From assembly GCA_019634165.1 (NCBI GenBank), contig JAHQVT010000007.1, positions 62,001 to 126,000 of the forward strand: 64,000 nt of DNA. Direction: 5' to 3'. This stretch comes from Rhodospirillales bacterium (lineage in GTDB: Bacteria > Pseudomonadota > Alphaproteobacteria > Rhodospirillales > Thalassospiraceae). Under the pieces are notes generated by a model. The model did not search any database, was not told the DNA's origin, and saw only the letters and a list, made by a program, of their open reading frames with translations. Shown piece after piece: positions 27,644 through 37,269 of this stretch (positions are counted from its first letter, which is position 1; every line of letters starts with the position of its first letter). The translations under genes and the position numbers were made by a program.

Positions 27644-28630
27644 ATGAAAATGAATAAAACCGGCCTCCTTTCCGGACTGGTCCTTGCAGGTAGCCTTTTT
27701 GCATCCATCAGCAGCGCATCTGCAGAAACGATCAAAGTCGGCATCGCCAATTTTGGTGAGCATCCGCAGCTCAATGCCGCGATTGTTGGCTTTAAGGAAG
27801 CCATGGCTGCCAACGGCTTTGTCGAAGGAACCGACGTTTCCTATTCCGAAAGCCATACCAACTTTGACGCATCCCTTGTCCCGCAGATGATCACGAAGCT
27901 GCAGTCGGAAAACCCGAAACTGATCTATACGATCACGACCCCGGTTTCCCAGATCGCCAAACAGGCCTTGGCTGGATCAGGCATTCCGATTGTGTTTTCT
28001 GCTGTGACCGACCCGGTCGCCGCCAAGCTGGTCCCGTCATGGGAAGCTGGTGACGAAGGCATGACCGGCGCATCGGATTTGCAAGACATTGCAGCGGTTC
28101 TTGAATTCACCCGCAAACTTCTGCCCGATGCCAAACGCCTTGCCATCCCCTATAATCCGGGCGAAGCAAACGACGTCGCCTTGCTTGAAAAGGTCGAAGA
28201 ACTGGCACCTAGTGCCGGTTTCACGGTTGTTGCGGTTGGTATTGATAACGTCAACGACATCTTGCAGCGCATTACATCGGTCGCCGGCAAAGCTGACGTC
28301 ATCTATACGCCGGCATCAAACTTGATCCAGCCGGCCATTGCCGCTGTTTCCGCAGCAGCCCGCCAGATCGGCGTTCCGATTGTGAATTCCGATAGTTCTG
28401 CCGTTGCCAATGGAACCGTTCCTGCCAGTTTCTCGGTTGATTATGGTCAGGTTGGCCTGAACGCAGGCAAAATCGCCGCCCGCATTCTTAAGGGTGAGTC
28501 ACCGGCAAGCATTGCGCCTTCTGCACCGTCCTATGAGACGCACGCACCGATGATTTCAAAATCCGCAGCAGCGGCATTTGGCATTGAAATTCCGGCATCG
28601 TTTAACGATTGCGGCTGCATCGTCGAATAA
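27644..28630 (+). CDS. ABC transporter substrate-binding protein, TrpX/DUF534 family
   Basis: Periplasmic binding protein of 328 residues with a signal peptide about 1-27 (ending SSASA). Fold marks of the family: IKVGIANFGEHPQLNAAIVGFKEA, YTITTPVSQIAKQAL, IPIVFSAVTDPVAAKLV and the C-terminal half IGVPIVNSDSSAVANGTVPASFSVDYGQVG. In streptococci homologues bind tryptophan or other small ligands; here the ligand is unknown. First gene of a three-gene importer operon; AGGGAG-like site upstream. Confidence 0.9.
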   Translation: MKMNKTGLLSGLVLAGSLFASISSASAETIKVGIANFGEHPQLNAAIVGFKEAMAANGFVEGTDVSYSESHTNFDASLVPQMITKLQSENPKLIYTITTPVSQIAKQALAGSGIPIVFSAVTDPVAAKLVPSWEAGDEGMTGASDLQDIAAVLEFTRKLLPDAKRLAIPYNPGEANDVALLEKVEELAPSAGFTVVAVGIDNVNDILQRITSVAGKADVIYTPASNLIQPAIAAVSAAARQIGVPIVNSDSSAVANGTVPASFSVDYGQVGLNAGKIAARILKGESPASIAPSAPSYETHAPMISKSAAAAFGIEIPASFNDCGCIVE

Positions 28631-28714
28631 TTCGCCCATACTTGAAAACACTTGAACACACATTGGCGCCCCACGATCTCTGTTGGGGCGCCAATGGCTT
28701 TATGGAGAAGACGG

Positions 28715-29494
28715 ATGCTTGAAATCCGATCTGCACGAAAAGTTTTTTATGCCGGGCAGGCCGACGAAAAAGTCGCGCTTGATAACCTTGACTTGACCTT
28801 GCAAACCGGTGAATTCGGCGTTGTGATTGGTTCGAACGGTGCGGGCAAAAGCACCATGCTAAACGCCATTTCCGGTGCCCTGCCCCTTGATAGCGGCCAA
28901 ATCCTGATCAATGGCGATGATGTAACCAACACCCCGGTCCATACGCGCGCAACCCGAATTGCGCGGGTGTTTCAGGACCCGATGCTGGGCACTGCGGCCA
29001 GCATGACCGTTGCCGAAAACATGCTTTTGGCGGAATTGCGCAGCACAAAGCGCACCCTTGCCCGTGGACTAAATGCCAAACGCCTTGCCGATTACAAAGA
29101 ACGCCTTTCGGCCCTTGGCCTTGGTTTGGAAAACCGTCTGGAGACCAAGGTCGAATTGCTATCTGGTGGACAGCGCCAATCCTTGTCGCTGATCATGGCC
29201 GTGGGCGGATCGCCCGATTTGTTGTTGCTTGATGAACATACCGCCGCGCTTGATCCGCGCACTGCCGATTTGGTGATGCAGGCAACCGTGCGTGCGGTTG
29301 ATAACCTGAAACTGACAACCTTGATGGTCACCCACAACATGCAGCACGCAGTTGATTATGGTCATCGGGTGATCATGCTGGATGCTGGTCGGGTCAAACT
29401 GGAAATCGGTGGCGCAGAAAAAGCCAATGTCACTGTGGCAAAACTGGTCGAGCATTTTGCCGTCAAGACCGATGCCATGATGTTGGGAGCGTAA
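28715..29494 (+). CDS. ABC transporter ATP-binding protein
   Basis: 259 residues. Walker A GSNGAGKST near residue 38, Q-loop in FQDPMLGTAAS, signature LSGGQRQSL near residue 145, Walker B LLLLDEHTAALD and switch histidine in MVTHNMQHA. Start set at ATG 28715, with GGAG 7 nt upstream; an upstream frame to 28652 has no site. Gene order binding protein-ATPase-permease shows that it energises the TrpX-type importer. Confidence 0.92.
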   Translation: MLEIRSARKVFYAGQADEKVALDNLDLTLQTGEFGVVIGSNGAGKSTMLNAISGALPLDSGQILINGDDVTNTPVHTRATRIARVFQDPMLGTAASMTVAENMLLAELRSTKRTLARGLNAKRLADYKERLSALGLGLENRLETKVELLSGGQRQSLSLIMAVGGSPDLLLLDEHTAALDPRTADLVMQATVRAVDNLKLTTLMVTHNMQHAVDYGHRVIMLDAGRVKLEIGGAEKANVTVAKLVEHFAVKTDAMMLGA

Positions 29495-29501
29495 GAGTAC
29501 A

Positions 29502-30431
29502 ATGGAATTTCTATCTTCAACCTTCACCAGCTATATGGCACTTGTACCCGTCACCCTGTCGCAAAGCTTGATCCTTGCCTTTGTCGTGATGGGGATCATG
29601 ATCCCGTTCCGCACCCTGCATTTCCCCGATTTGACCAGCGAAGGCGCCTATCCGCTTGGCGGCTGTGTCTGTGGTGTTTTGATTGCGGCTGGGGTTAACC
29701 CGGCATTGGCAATTGTTGCGGCCTTGCTGTGCGGCTTTTTGGCTGGTTGTTGCACAGCCCTTATTCATCTGCGGTTTCGCATTCACACATTGCTTGCCGG
29801 TATCTTGATGATGACGATGCTTTACAGCATCAATTTGCGCATCATGGGCAAATCAAACCTGTCGATCTTTGGATCAGACAGCGTTTATAACTGGGCGCCG
29901 TTTGTTACGCCGGGCTTCCCGGCCAGCAAGATCATCATTGCCGGGATCATTGGGGCGGGCGTGTTCTTGGCCCTGAACTGGTTCTTTAAAACCGAAAAGG
30001 GCACGGCATTACGCGCCGTTGGCTCCAACCCGGCCATGGCCGAGGCACAAGGCATTTCGGTTTGGGTTTCCACCATTGTTGGTGTCGGCCTTGCCAGTGC
30101 CTTTTCGGCAACCAGTGGCGCGTTGATGGTTCAGTCACAGGGCTTTGCCGATGTGAATATGGGCCTTGGCATTCTGATCAACGGTCTTGCCGCATTGATG
30201 ATCGGTGAAGCGGTCGTTGGCAAACAATCAGTGTTTCGCCAGCTCCTCGCGCCATTTGTCGGTGCGATCATTTATTATCAGTTGGTGTCGCTGTGTCTGG
30301 CAGCAGGCATGCCACCGCCCGATCTTAAACTGGCGACCGGTCTGTTTGTTTTGGCCATGCTGGCCCTGCCGAGTTTGAAACGTGGCCGTGGTGCTGGTGG
30401 TACTCCAGCCCGCGAAAAGTTCCGCGAATAA
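29502..30431 (+). CDS. ABC transporter permease (BPD_transp_2 family)
   Basis: 309 residues, eight or nine predicted membrane helices, resembling branched-chain amino acid/ribose-type permeases. Markers: FPDLTSEGAYPLGGCVCGVL near residue 45, IHTLLAGILMMTML, and GTALRAVGSNPAMAEAQGISV, the cytoplasmic ATPase-contact loop. Seven bases separate it from the ATPase gene. A long hairpin follows the stop. Confidence 0.9.
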   Translation: MEFLSSTFTSYMALVPVTLSQSLILAFVVMGIMIPFRTLHFPDLTSEGAYPLGGCVCGVLIAAGVNPALAIVAALLCGFLAGCCTALIHLRFRIHTLLAGILMMTMLYSINLRIMGKSNLSIFGSDSVYNWAPFVTPGFPASKIIIAGIIGAGVFLALNWFFKTEKGTALRAVGSNPAMAEAQGISVWVSTIVGVGLASAFSATSGALMVQSQGFADVNMGLGILINGLAALMIGEAVVGKQSVFRQLLAPFVGAIIYYQLVSLCLAAGMPPPDLKLATGLFVLAMLALPSLKRGRGAGGTPAREKFRE

Positions 30432-30439
30432 AGTCGCAA

Positions 30440-30485
30440 CCAGAAACCAGACAAGCCCGATACGTCGGGCGCGTCTGGTTTCTGG
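30440..30485 (+). terminator. Long hairpin terminator after ABC operon
   Basis: CCAGAAACCAGAC pairs with GTCTGGTTTCTGG (13 bp perfect); inside it GCCCGA and TCGGGC form a continuing stem. U-run is short (CTTTC). Confidence 0.7.
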
Positions 30486-30652
30486 CTTTCCGCACTGAGC
30501 TTGCAGAAATTATCGGTAACGTGGCTGTTCAAGCCATCGATAAAACACGATAATTTTGGCTAACTAACACATTTTTCTAATGTTTTCATTTTTCTTGACA
30601 CTCTATCCCACAGGTTGCAAAAAATCATTATTTGATGCTTTGTAGACAACCA

Positions 30653-30663
30653 GGGGGGGGGGG
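30653..30663 (+). repeat. G11 tract in the ribosome-binding region of the autotransporter gene
   Basis: Eleven consecutive G residues start 13 nt before the autotransporter ATG, leaving only AT between. The tract doubles as the ribosome-binding site, so slippage would alter the site and its spacing. This is a typical layout for phase-variable surface genes. Confidence 0.75.
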
Positions 30664-30665
30664 AT

Positions 30666-32561
30666 ATGCGCCTAAAGCAAGGGGTGAGGAAACCAGTTCG
30701 TAACATACGGAAAAGAAACTACCAAATTCGTAAGAATGGCAGAGAAGCCCACTTTCTCGTAAAGCAGATACACAACCACGTCGTAAAGTTCTGTATCACG
30801 GCAGCATGCTTGTTTATTGCACCCCATGCCGCAAATGCGTATGCAATCACGAACGCAGGCGGTACGCTAGCATCGCGAACACTTACGATTACCAACGAAG
30901 CAACCAAGAACTACCCTGGCGACGAACTGACGTTGTTTCAGGAAACCAGCACCGGCTCACCCAACCCCGGCTTTGCTGCGGGTGACAAGCTTCAAATCTC
31001 GCTTAGTGGCGGGGCAACCTTTGCTGTTGCCAATATGACCCTTGAAGCTTCGGCTGGTGGCGCTGGCACCGGTGCACTGGACTGGGCAACCATCTCCGGG
31101 TCACCACAAGGGCAATCATCTGTCACCTTTACAATCCAACTTGGAACCTTGACCGGCGGCTTCAACGCATTGGATGGTCTTATTGTCAGCGGGGATACGA
31201 TTGCTGCTCAACTCACAACAATCAAACTTCCCCAAATTGCCGGTCGCGACATTTTCGTTACCATGACTTTGCGCGATTCCGGTGGCACCCTGAAGACATC
31301 AAAACAGTTAAAGCTATTTGACAACACCCTTGCACCGGCGGGTGATCTTGTTGAATCCCAATCAGCAATCAAAAACGTCATTTCGACCCATGTCCGTAAC
31401 ATCACATCGCAAAGTGTCGGTCTTTCCGGGCTGATGACTGGAAGGGGCTTTGGCCGGGGTGGTGGCAACCTTGGCGGATTATTTGGCCCCAAAGCCGCAG
31501 TGGGTAACGCGCTGGGCGAAGCAACCGGGCTTTCCTTGCCAGTCGCCGTGCAGTTTAACGAAAGCCGGGGCAGCTTTGCTGCGAACCTGAACAGTGTGAT
31601 GAACTGGGCCGGGGAACTGGCCGCAGGACAGCAAGATCGTGGTGGCCTGCCGCCGAGCGAATTCACCGATTTCGACAACCCGATGAACCTTTGGGTCAAA
31701 GGCCGTTGGGAAGGTGTTGACGATGATCGTGGCGGCACTGACGGCGAAAGCCAGTTCGGATTGTTCATGGCAGGCGTTGATTATCGCCTTGATAAAAACA
31801 CCATGGTTGGCATCCTTGGCCAGTATGACCTGTATCGAACAACCAGCACCGGCCAGGACAGCAAAGGCCATGGCAAAGGCTGGATGGTTGGGCCTTATAT
31901 GGTGTCCCGCCTGGATGAAGACCTGATCTGGGACGGGCGTGTTGCATGGGGACGTTCGAATAACAAGATCAACCCGCTTGACCGCGGCTGGGACAAATAT
32001 GATGGTGAACGCTGGCAGCTTGAAACCAATCTGACCGGCGAAATTTTGACCGAACAATGGGAAATTTATCCGCAAGTCGGCCTTGGCTATTTCCGCGAAG
32101 AACAAAAGGCCTATAAGAACTTTGGCGGCGAGCGGATCGAAGCACAGACGGTTGATTTTGGCAGCCTTAATTTCGGCCCGGAAATTGTCCGCGTGTTGCA
32201 ATCTGACGATGATGGTCCGACCTACCGCCCATTCGTTGCCCTGCGCGGGATTTGGGATTTTCGGGCACCGTCGATCAGCCACAATAACGGAAGCCAGGTC
32301 GACACCGAAAAATTGCGCGCCAAGGCCGAGTTCGGCGCGGATATTTCCTTTGAAGATGGCGGCAGTTTCTATGCCAAATATGCCTATGACGGTATCGGGC
32401 TGGCAAACTATTCGTCACATAGCGTCGAACTGGTGGCCAACACACCTGTGACATTTGGTTTCCTACCTGACAACAGCGAATTCAGTTCATCGTTCAACCA
32501 GTCAGTAAGTTCGACCCATGCAAGTACCTTCCGGGTAGGACTGGACATTCCGCTGAATTGA
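30666..32561 (+). CDS. Autotransporter (type V secretion) outer-membrane protein
   Basis: 631 residues. Long basic N-terminal extension (residues 1-42, many K/R) before a hydrophobic signal core (FCITAACLFIAPHAANA), like the extended signal peptides of autotransporters. The passenger (about 60-310) is Gly/Thr-rich with beta-strand pattern; the C-terminal 290 residues form an autotransporter beta-barrel (LWVKGRWEGVDDDRGG, MAGVDYRLDKNTMVGILGQYD, ending FRVGLDIPLN). It is shorter than many adhesins. Function of the passenger is unknown; adhesion or surface interaction is plausible. The 11-G tract before the start suggests switching. Confidence 0.85.
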   Translation: MRLKQGVRKPVRNIRKRNYQIRKNGREAHFLVKQIHNHVVKFCITAACLFIAPHAANAYAITNAGGTLASRTLTITNEATKNYPGDELTLFQETSTGSPNPGFAAGDKLQISLSGGATFAVANMTLEASAGGAGTGALDWATISGSPQGQSSVTFTIQLGTLTGGFNALDGLIVSGDTIAAQLTTIKLPQIAGRDIFVTMTLRDSGGTLKTSKQLKLFDNTLAPAGDLVESQSAIKNVISTHVRNITSQSVGLSGLMTGRGFGRGGGNLGGLFGPKAAVGNALGEATGLSLPVAVQFNESRGSFAANLNSVMNWAGELAAGQQDRGGLPPSEFTDFDNPMNLWVKGRWEGVDDDRGGTDGESQFGLFMAGVDYRLDKNTMVGILGQYDLYRTTSTGQDSKGHGKGWMVGPYMVSRLDEDLIWDGRVAWGRSNNKINPLDRGWDKYDGERWQLETNLTGEILTEQWEIYPQVGLGYFREEQKAYKNFGGERIEAQTVDFGSLNFGPEIVRVLQSDDDGPTYRPFVALRGIWDFRAPSISHNNGSQVDTEKLRAKAEFGADISFEDGGSFYAKYAYDGIGLANYSSHSVELVANTPVTFGFLPDNSEFSSSFNQSVSSTHASTFRVGLDIPLN

Positions 32562-32567
32562 TCGTGG

Positions 32568-32604
32568 AACCAAAGAGGGGGCAGAAAACCACCCTCTTTG
32601 GTTT
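32568..32604 (+). terminator. Intrinsic terminator after autotransporter
   Basis: AACCAAAGAGGG pairs with CCCTCTTTGGTT over 12 bp and ends in TTTT, 7 nt past the stop. Confidence 0.85.
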
Positions 32605-32664
32605 TGTACCATACTCAAAGGCAGATCGGCCAAGGCAATCACCTTACAACAGACCCGCACAACA

Positions 32665-32695
32665 AAACGGCCGCCCATTCATTGGGCGGCCGTTT
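32665..32695 (-). terminator. Terminator hairpin after second TonB receptor
   Basis: AAACGGCCGCCCA pairs with TGGGCGGCCGTTT (13 bp, 5-nt loop), 20 nt beyond the receptor stop on the minus strand. Confidence 0.8.
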
Positions 32696-32714
32696 CTGTT
32701 GGGTAAAATACGAT

Positions 32715-35126
32715 TTACCAGCTGTATTTCAAGGTTCCAAGAACCGTACGGCCATCGCCGTAATAGTCGGTACCAGAATAACTTGTGGTGACATATTCAC
32801 GATCAAACAGATTGGTGGCATTGATCGCAAAATTCACGTTTTCTGTGATGCGATAATTGATCGAAGCATCAAAGACCGTATGCGATGCAATTTCGACCTT
32901 ATTGGCGTTATCGCCAAAGCTTTTCCCGGTAAAGCGAACACCTGACCCAATGGTAAGATCACCCCGCCAGCCTTGTCCGGGTACAGTATAATCAACCCAG
33001 GCCGAGGCTGTGTGTTCTGGTATCTGTTGCGGGCGGTTACCATCGTTGGTGCCATTACCGTCATTGACGATTTCGGCCTCAAGATAAGTATAAGCCATCG
33101 TCATATTGACCTGATCGGTCAGCGACATTTTACCTTCAAGCTCGATCCCGCGCGTATTGATCTCGCCGATCTGGCTTTTGACCGTCGATGTCACGTTATA
33201 GGGCACATTGGTCTGGGTCAGATCAAACGCCGCAAGGGTAAAGGCCGCATCAATTTGTTCGGGCTGATATTTGACGCCGATTTCATATTGCGTACCTTCC
33301 TGCGGCTGCACTTCGCCTTCAACATTCGTGATGCTGTTGTAAACGGGCAGGAAAGATTCCGAATAGTTACCATATACAGACAACTCCGAGCTCACCTTAT
33401 AGGTCACGCCAGCCCGTGATGTGAACGACTGTTGGTCGTTTTCTTCGGTCGTGCCGTTATTGACGTAATATGTATCGCTTTGGACATAGTCATAGCGCCC
33501 ACCCAACGTGAAGATCCACTTATTGTCGAGTGTAAGCTGTTCCTGGGCATACAGGCCATAGGCATTCTGATCGATGTCCCAGTTCGTCCAGTTGGTGTTG
33601 GCATTGATACATGCCAAGCCGCAATAACTGGGATTAACGAAACCAATCCCCGTTGCCGATCCATATTTGGCCACTTCACGGTTATCGATACGGTTGTAAT
33701 CGATCCCGACCAGTGTTTTGGTGTCGGTCGTGTCCCAACTGCGGTCATATTCGAACTGGTTATCGATGGCAAAGTTGCTCATCTCGCCGTCGATCTTATA
33801 GGCCGTACGATTGGCTGTTGGATTGGTCGAACTTGCCGCGACCTGGCGATATACCAACTCGACATTGGTGTATCGTGCCACTTGGCGGAATTCTAGGCGG
33901 TCGGATAGCTGGTGCTTGAAATCATAGCCAAATTCATATTGTTCGGTATTGAATTTGTTGAAATCCGGCTCGCCCAGAAAAGTATTCGGATCAATATCCA
34001 CCCCACGCGGAACGCCATAAGCAAGGCTACTTTCACGCTTGCTATAATCGGTCAGAATGGTCAGCTCCGTTCCTGCCTTCGGCTTATAGGTAAAAGCTGG
34101 CGCGACATATAAACGATCATCTCTGGAATAATCCTGTGCGCGTTCGGCATCCTGCCAAAGGGCGGTCAAACGGTACGTCCAATTGCTGTCTTCAACGATT
34201 GGGCCGGTAACATCCCCACCGGTGGTCAGATGGTTTTCACCAAAGGTCGTAAAGACTTCGCCTTTGGCATCGTCTTCTGGTCGCTTGGTAATCCCGTTGG
34301 CCAAACCGCCCGGTGCGTTCATCCCAAACAGGGTCGATGTCGATCCCTTAAGAATATCAATCTGCTGCAGCCCATAAGGTTCCACCCGGCTGACCGTCCA
34401 GCCCGGCACGTGGTTGGGCAAACCATCGCGGTAAACGCCATTGGTCGTTTCGCCAAATCCACGAATACGGACATAATCAAAACGGTCGTCAGAACCGTAT
34501 TCATCAACAGCAACCCCCGACGTATAGGCCAGTGCCTGTTGCATGTCCTGAACGTTGCGGGTTTCCATTTCCTTTTGCGTAATCACGGAAATCGACGCGG
34601 GATCATCAAGCACCTGCGTATTGGTTTTAGACCCCGTAACACTCCGCGCTGCGACAAAGCTATCGGTAATGGCATCGGTCGGGCTTGGTGCTTCTGATGC
34701 GTTGGCTTCAACCCGGACAGGGTCAAGAACCTCGCCCTGTGCGCCCTCGCCTGTGACCGATGGTTCAATCACAACCGTCCCATCATCGGTCACATCGTAA
34801 TTAAGCCCGGTTCCGTGCAAAAGGACTTCAAGCGCACGATCGCCCCGCATGGTCCCCGATACGGCACCGGCTTGCACATTGCGCGCAACCGCACCATCAA
34901 CAGTCACCTGAAGGCCCGTCTGCACCCCAAATTGCGCCAGCGCACTGGTCAGCGATTGCGCGGGAATATCAAATTCATATTGCCCTTCGATACCGTTCTG
35001 AGCCACCTGAGCCAAAGCAGGCGTTACAAACATGACTGGCGCCAAGGCACTCGTCATCATCAAGGCACTGGCTATTACTGCAACACGACCACGATTACGC
35101 AGTGCGGATGCACCCCCATTCTTCAT
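32715..35126 (-). CDS. TonB-dependent siderophore receptor with STN domain (FpvA/FhuA-type)
   Basis: Outer-membrane siderophore importer, 803 residues. Signal peptide about 1-40 (ending TPALAQ), STN domain about 48-125 (FDIPAQSLTSALAQFGVQTGLQ), plug with VLDDPASISVITQKEMETRNVQD and LKGSTSTLFGMNAPGGLANGITKRP, and a barrel ending VLGTLKYSW with the required terminal aromatic. The plug/barrel style is that of hydroxamate or catecholate-mixed receptors (TonB-siderophor family). The STN domain and adjacent fecR/fecI imply surface signalling. A Fur-like box precedes it. Confidence 0.92.
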   Translation of the reverse strand: MKNGGASALRNRGRVAVIASALMMTSALAPVMFVTPALAQVAQNGIEGQYEFDIPAQSLTSALAQFGVQTGLQVTVDGAVARNVQAGAVSGTMRGDRALEVLLHGTGLNYDVTDDGTVVIEPSVTGEGAQGEVLDPVRVEANASEAPSPTDAITDSFVAARSVTGSKTNTQVLDDPASISVITQKEMETRNVQDMQQALAYTSGVAVDEYGSDDRFDYVRIRGFGETTNGVYRDGLPNHVPGWTVSRVEPYGLQQIDILKGSTSTLFGMNAPGGLANGITKRPEDDAKGEVFTTFGENHLTTGGDVTGPIVEDSNWTYRLTALWQDAERAQDYSRDDRLYVAPAFTYKPKAGTELTILTDYSKRESSLAYGVPRGVDIDPNTFLGEPDFNKFNTEQYEFGYDFKHQLSDRLEFRQVARYTNVELVYRQVAASSTNPTANRTAYKIDGEMSNFAIDNQFEYDRSWDTTDTKTLVGIDYNRIDNREVAKYGSATGIGFVNPSYCGLACINANTNWTNWDIDQNAYGLYAQEQLTLDNKWIFTLGGRYDYVQSDTYYVNNGTTEENDQQSFTSRAGVTYKVSSELSVYGNYSESFLPVYNSITNVEGEVQPQEGTQYEIGVKYQPEQIDAAFTLAAFDLTQTNVPYNVTSTVKSQIGEINTRGIELEGKMSLTDQVNMTMAYTYLEAEIVNDGNGTNDGNRPQQIPEHTASAWVDYTVPGQGWRGDLTIGSGVRFTGKSFGDNANKVEIASHTVFDASINYRITENVNFAINATNLFDREYVTTSYSGTDYYGDGRTVLGTLKYSW

Positions 35127-35170
35127 TCGTCTATTCTCCGTTTCTTGTCATATGCCTGAACCAACTTAAG

Positions 35171-35189
35171 AATGCAAATGCTTCTCAAT
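35171..35189 (-). promoter_or_regulatory. Fur-box-like operator before second TonB receptor
   Basis: Minus strand reads ATTGAGAAGCATTTGCATT, close to the common Fur form with GAGAA and TTTGCATT halves. It lies 45 nt upstream of the receptor start. Confidence 0.55.
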
Positions 35190-35357
35190 GGCGCATACAA
35201 AACAAAACGGATGCCGGTTCGTTTTTTTCAAAAATACTTTTAAAAAATTACATTTTTTGTCCGAACCGGCTGAAAATCGCGGGTTTGGCCCAGCACAAAA
35301 TCCCCCTGCAGGCATCGATGCCAACGGGTTTATGTCAATGATGGATGGATCAAAAGA

Positions 35358-36518
35358 TCAGGATGGGGATACGATCAAAACCCACGGGGTGATTTCGCGA
35401 ACGGTCGCATTTTGTGCCCGTGCGATCCCCCGCAAAGCCGATACCGGATCATCAAGACGATAAACCCCGGTCACGGTTTGCCCGCCAAGGGAGTCGTCGG
35501 TGATCAGGATCGTTCCGGTATAATACCGACGCAATTGATCAACAATCTCGCCCAAAGGTTGGTCCTGCGCGATCAGTTGGTGATTACGCCAAGCCGCAAC
35601 CTGACGGACCGGTTTGGTTGAACGTTGAACACTGCCATCGCGCCCGACCCGGGCCAACTCACCCGGCGCAAGCTGTTCGGAAAATGCGACAACATCATTT
35701 GCATTATCAACCTGCACCAACCCATGCTCGACACCAACCGTTGATACATTGCCAGCGTCAGAAACATCAAACCCGGTCCCAAGCACCGTTACCGTGACGG
35801 TATCTGTGCCAACACGAAACGGGGATTCCGGGTTGGGCATTACCTCAAAAAATGCCTCGCCATCAAGCAACTCGACAAAGCGGGTTTTGCCATCAAAACG
35901 AACCTTGATCGCACTTTCAGGGGCAAGGGTTACCGTGCTGTTATCAGCCAGCGTGATCGTTTTGATCTCTGCTGTTGCGCTTATGTGGTCGGCCTGAATA
36001 TCCGTGACGATTTTGGGACCAATGATTGCTGCCAAAAGCGATGCAGCCACCGCCAACCCGCCAAGCCCGATGCCCCGCCATGACTTATTGCCCCGCTGAT
36101 CAAAGCGGCTTTGCAGGGAAATAACTTTGCCATCTGGCAGTTTAAGACTGGTTGCATCCTCTGATATGACGGGCCCATCGGCATTATCATGCGGCCCCGC
36201 GCCCGGAATAATCCCGGCGGCATCCCCGCTTGTTTCAAGGCTGCCATTGGTTTTCTTGGCGCGTTCTTCGGCCAAAAAACGTTGCCAATCAGCTTGTCCG
36301 TCTGCATCCGCACCGGCATCAAACGGCTTAACCTGTGCCATGACATCAGCCGCCTTGCATGTCGCATTCCAGGCGGCAAGATGGTCAGCACTTTCGGCAC
36401 ACCAGTCAGAAAACTGTGCGTTTAGTTCCTTATTTTCAGGATCATCTTGCAACAGGATCAACCAATCGGTTGCTTCTTTTGCCACCTGTTTTTGAACTGG
36501 ATCGGTTATGCCTGCCAT
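35358..36518 (-). CDS. FecR-family anti-sigma factor / sigma regulator
   Basis: 386 residues. Cytoplasmic N-terminus with EATDWLILLQDDPENKELNAQFSDW and HLAAWNATCKAADVM, one membrane helix near residue 150 (GIGLGGLAVAASLLAAIIGP), periplasmic FecR core (IKTITLADNSTVTLAPESAIKV, then GEAFFEVMPNPESPFRVGTDTVTVTVLGTGFDV, given in parts), and an STN-like end (QPLGEIVDQLRRYYTGTILI). Start at ATG 36518 next to a GTG. It sits between the second sigma and receptor genes as expected. A 148-nt gap separates it from the sigma gene. Confidence 0.88.
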   Translation of the reverse strand: MAGITDPVQKQVAKEATDWLILLQDDPENKELNAQFSDWCAESADHLAAWNATCKAADVMAQVKPFDAGADADGQADWQRFLAEERAKKTNGSLETSGDAAGIIPGAGPHDNADGPVISEDATSLKLPDGKVISLQSRFDQRGNKSWRGIGLGGLAVAASLLAAIIGPKIVTDIQADHISATAEIKTITLADNSTVTLAPESAIKVRFDGKTRFVELLDGEAFFEVMPNPESPFRVGTDTVTVTVLGTGFDVSDAGNVSTVGVEHGLVQVDNANDVVAFSEQLAPGELARVGRDGSVQRSTKPVRQVAAWRNHQLIAQDQPLGEIVDQLRRYYTGTILITDDSLGGQTVTGVYRLDDPVSALRGIARAQNATVREITPWVLIVSPS

Positions 36519-36669
36519 CACGCTACTTCACCCCTTGCTGCGCACCAAAACGGTGCGGCAGGGGCCTGACCACCCAAACTATTTTCCCGATCACCACCTG
36601 AAAGAGTGCTGATACCAAGAACTTCTATACCGAAAACCCCAAACCGGTCATGCATTACCTTCATGACCT

Positions 36670-37185
36670 TCATGGCCAGCCCCCCAATCGTTGGCGGCAA
36701 TGATCAATGCCATCAGCGACCAGCTTGTGGGCAAGCGGAACAGAAATCTCAAGATAGGTTGCAATTTCGCGCAGTTTCGCACCGCCGAACCGATGCATTT
36801 CACAGGCAATGCGTGTGCGTTCGGGAAGTTCGCCCAAGGCTTCCATCGCCTTGGCGTAATCATCCTTATACAAGATCACGGTTTCAGGATTGGGTGTCTC
36901 GTCGGCTGATATCTGTAAGGCCAGATCGTAATCAGACGCGTTTGTGACGCTAAATTCACGCGCAGTCTGTCGTTTGCTATCAAGGGCAAGATTACGCACG
37001 ATCCGATACAAATATCCGGTCGCGTCTTCAAGAAAACGGCTTTTGGATGCCTCGTCAAAGCGCAGCCATGCTTCCTGCACAAGGTCTTCGGCTTGCACGC
37101 GACTGCCGATAATGTTGCTGGCATAATTCACAAGTGCTGAACGCTGACGCATAAACAGGGCCAATGAGGGAGGATTTCCAGGCAA
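36670..37185 (-). CDS. ECF RNA polymerase sigma factor, FecI family
   Basis: About 171 residues. Region 2 (AEDLVQEAWLRFDEASKSRF, then GYLYRIVRNLALDSKR) and region 4 (LGELPERTRIACEMHRFGGAKLREIATYLEISVPLAHKLV) are clear. No ATG has a ribosome-binding site near the expected beginning; TTG 37185 has AAGGA 7 nt upstream and fits the family length, whereas ATG 37152 would trim region 2 and TTG 37209 is longer. A Fur-like site lies upstream. It should control the receptor at 32715 together with its FecR. Confidence 0.85.
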   Translation of the reverse strand: MPGNPPSLALFMRQRSALVNYASNIIGSRVQAEDLVQEAWLRFDEASKSRFLEDATGYLYRIVRNLALDSKRQTAREFSVTNASDYDLALQISADETPNPETVILYKDDYAKAMEALGELPERTRIACEMHRFGGAKLREIATYLEISVPLAHKLVADGIDHCRQRLGGWP

Positions 37186-37250
37186 GCAGTTTTCCTTTGT
37201 ATGCAGCAACTGCGGTTCCTTTCACGCAGCGCATGATACCTACCTTAACT

Positions 37251-37269
37251 GAGACTGATTATCAATAAC
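37251..37269 (-). promoter_or_regulatory. Fur-like site before second fecI-like gene
   Basis: Contains the palindromic core TGATTATCA (minus strand TGATAATCA), with flanks only partly matching the Fur consensus. Iron control is plausible by analogy with the first cassette. Confidence 0.45.
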
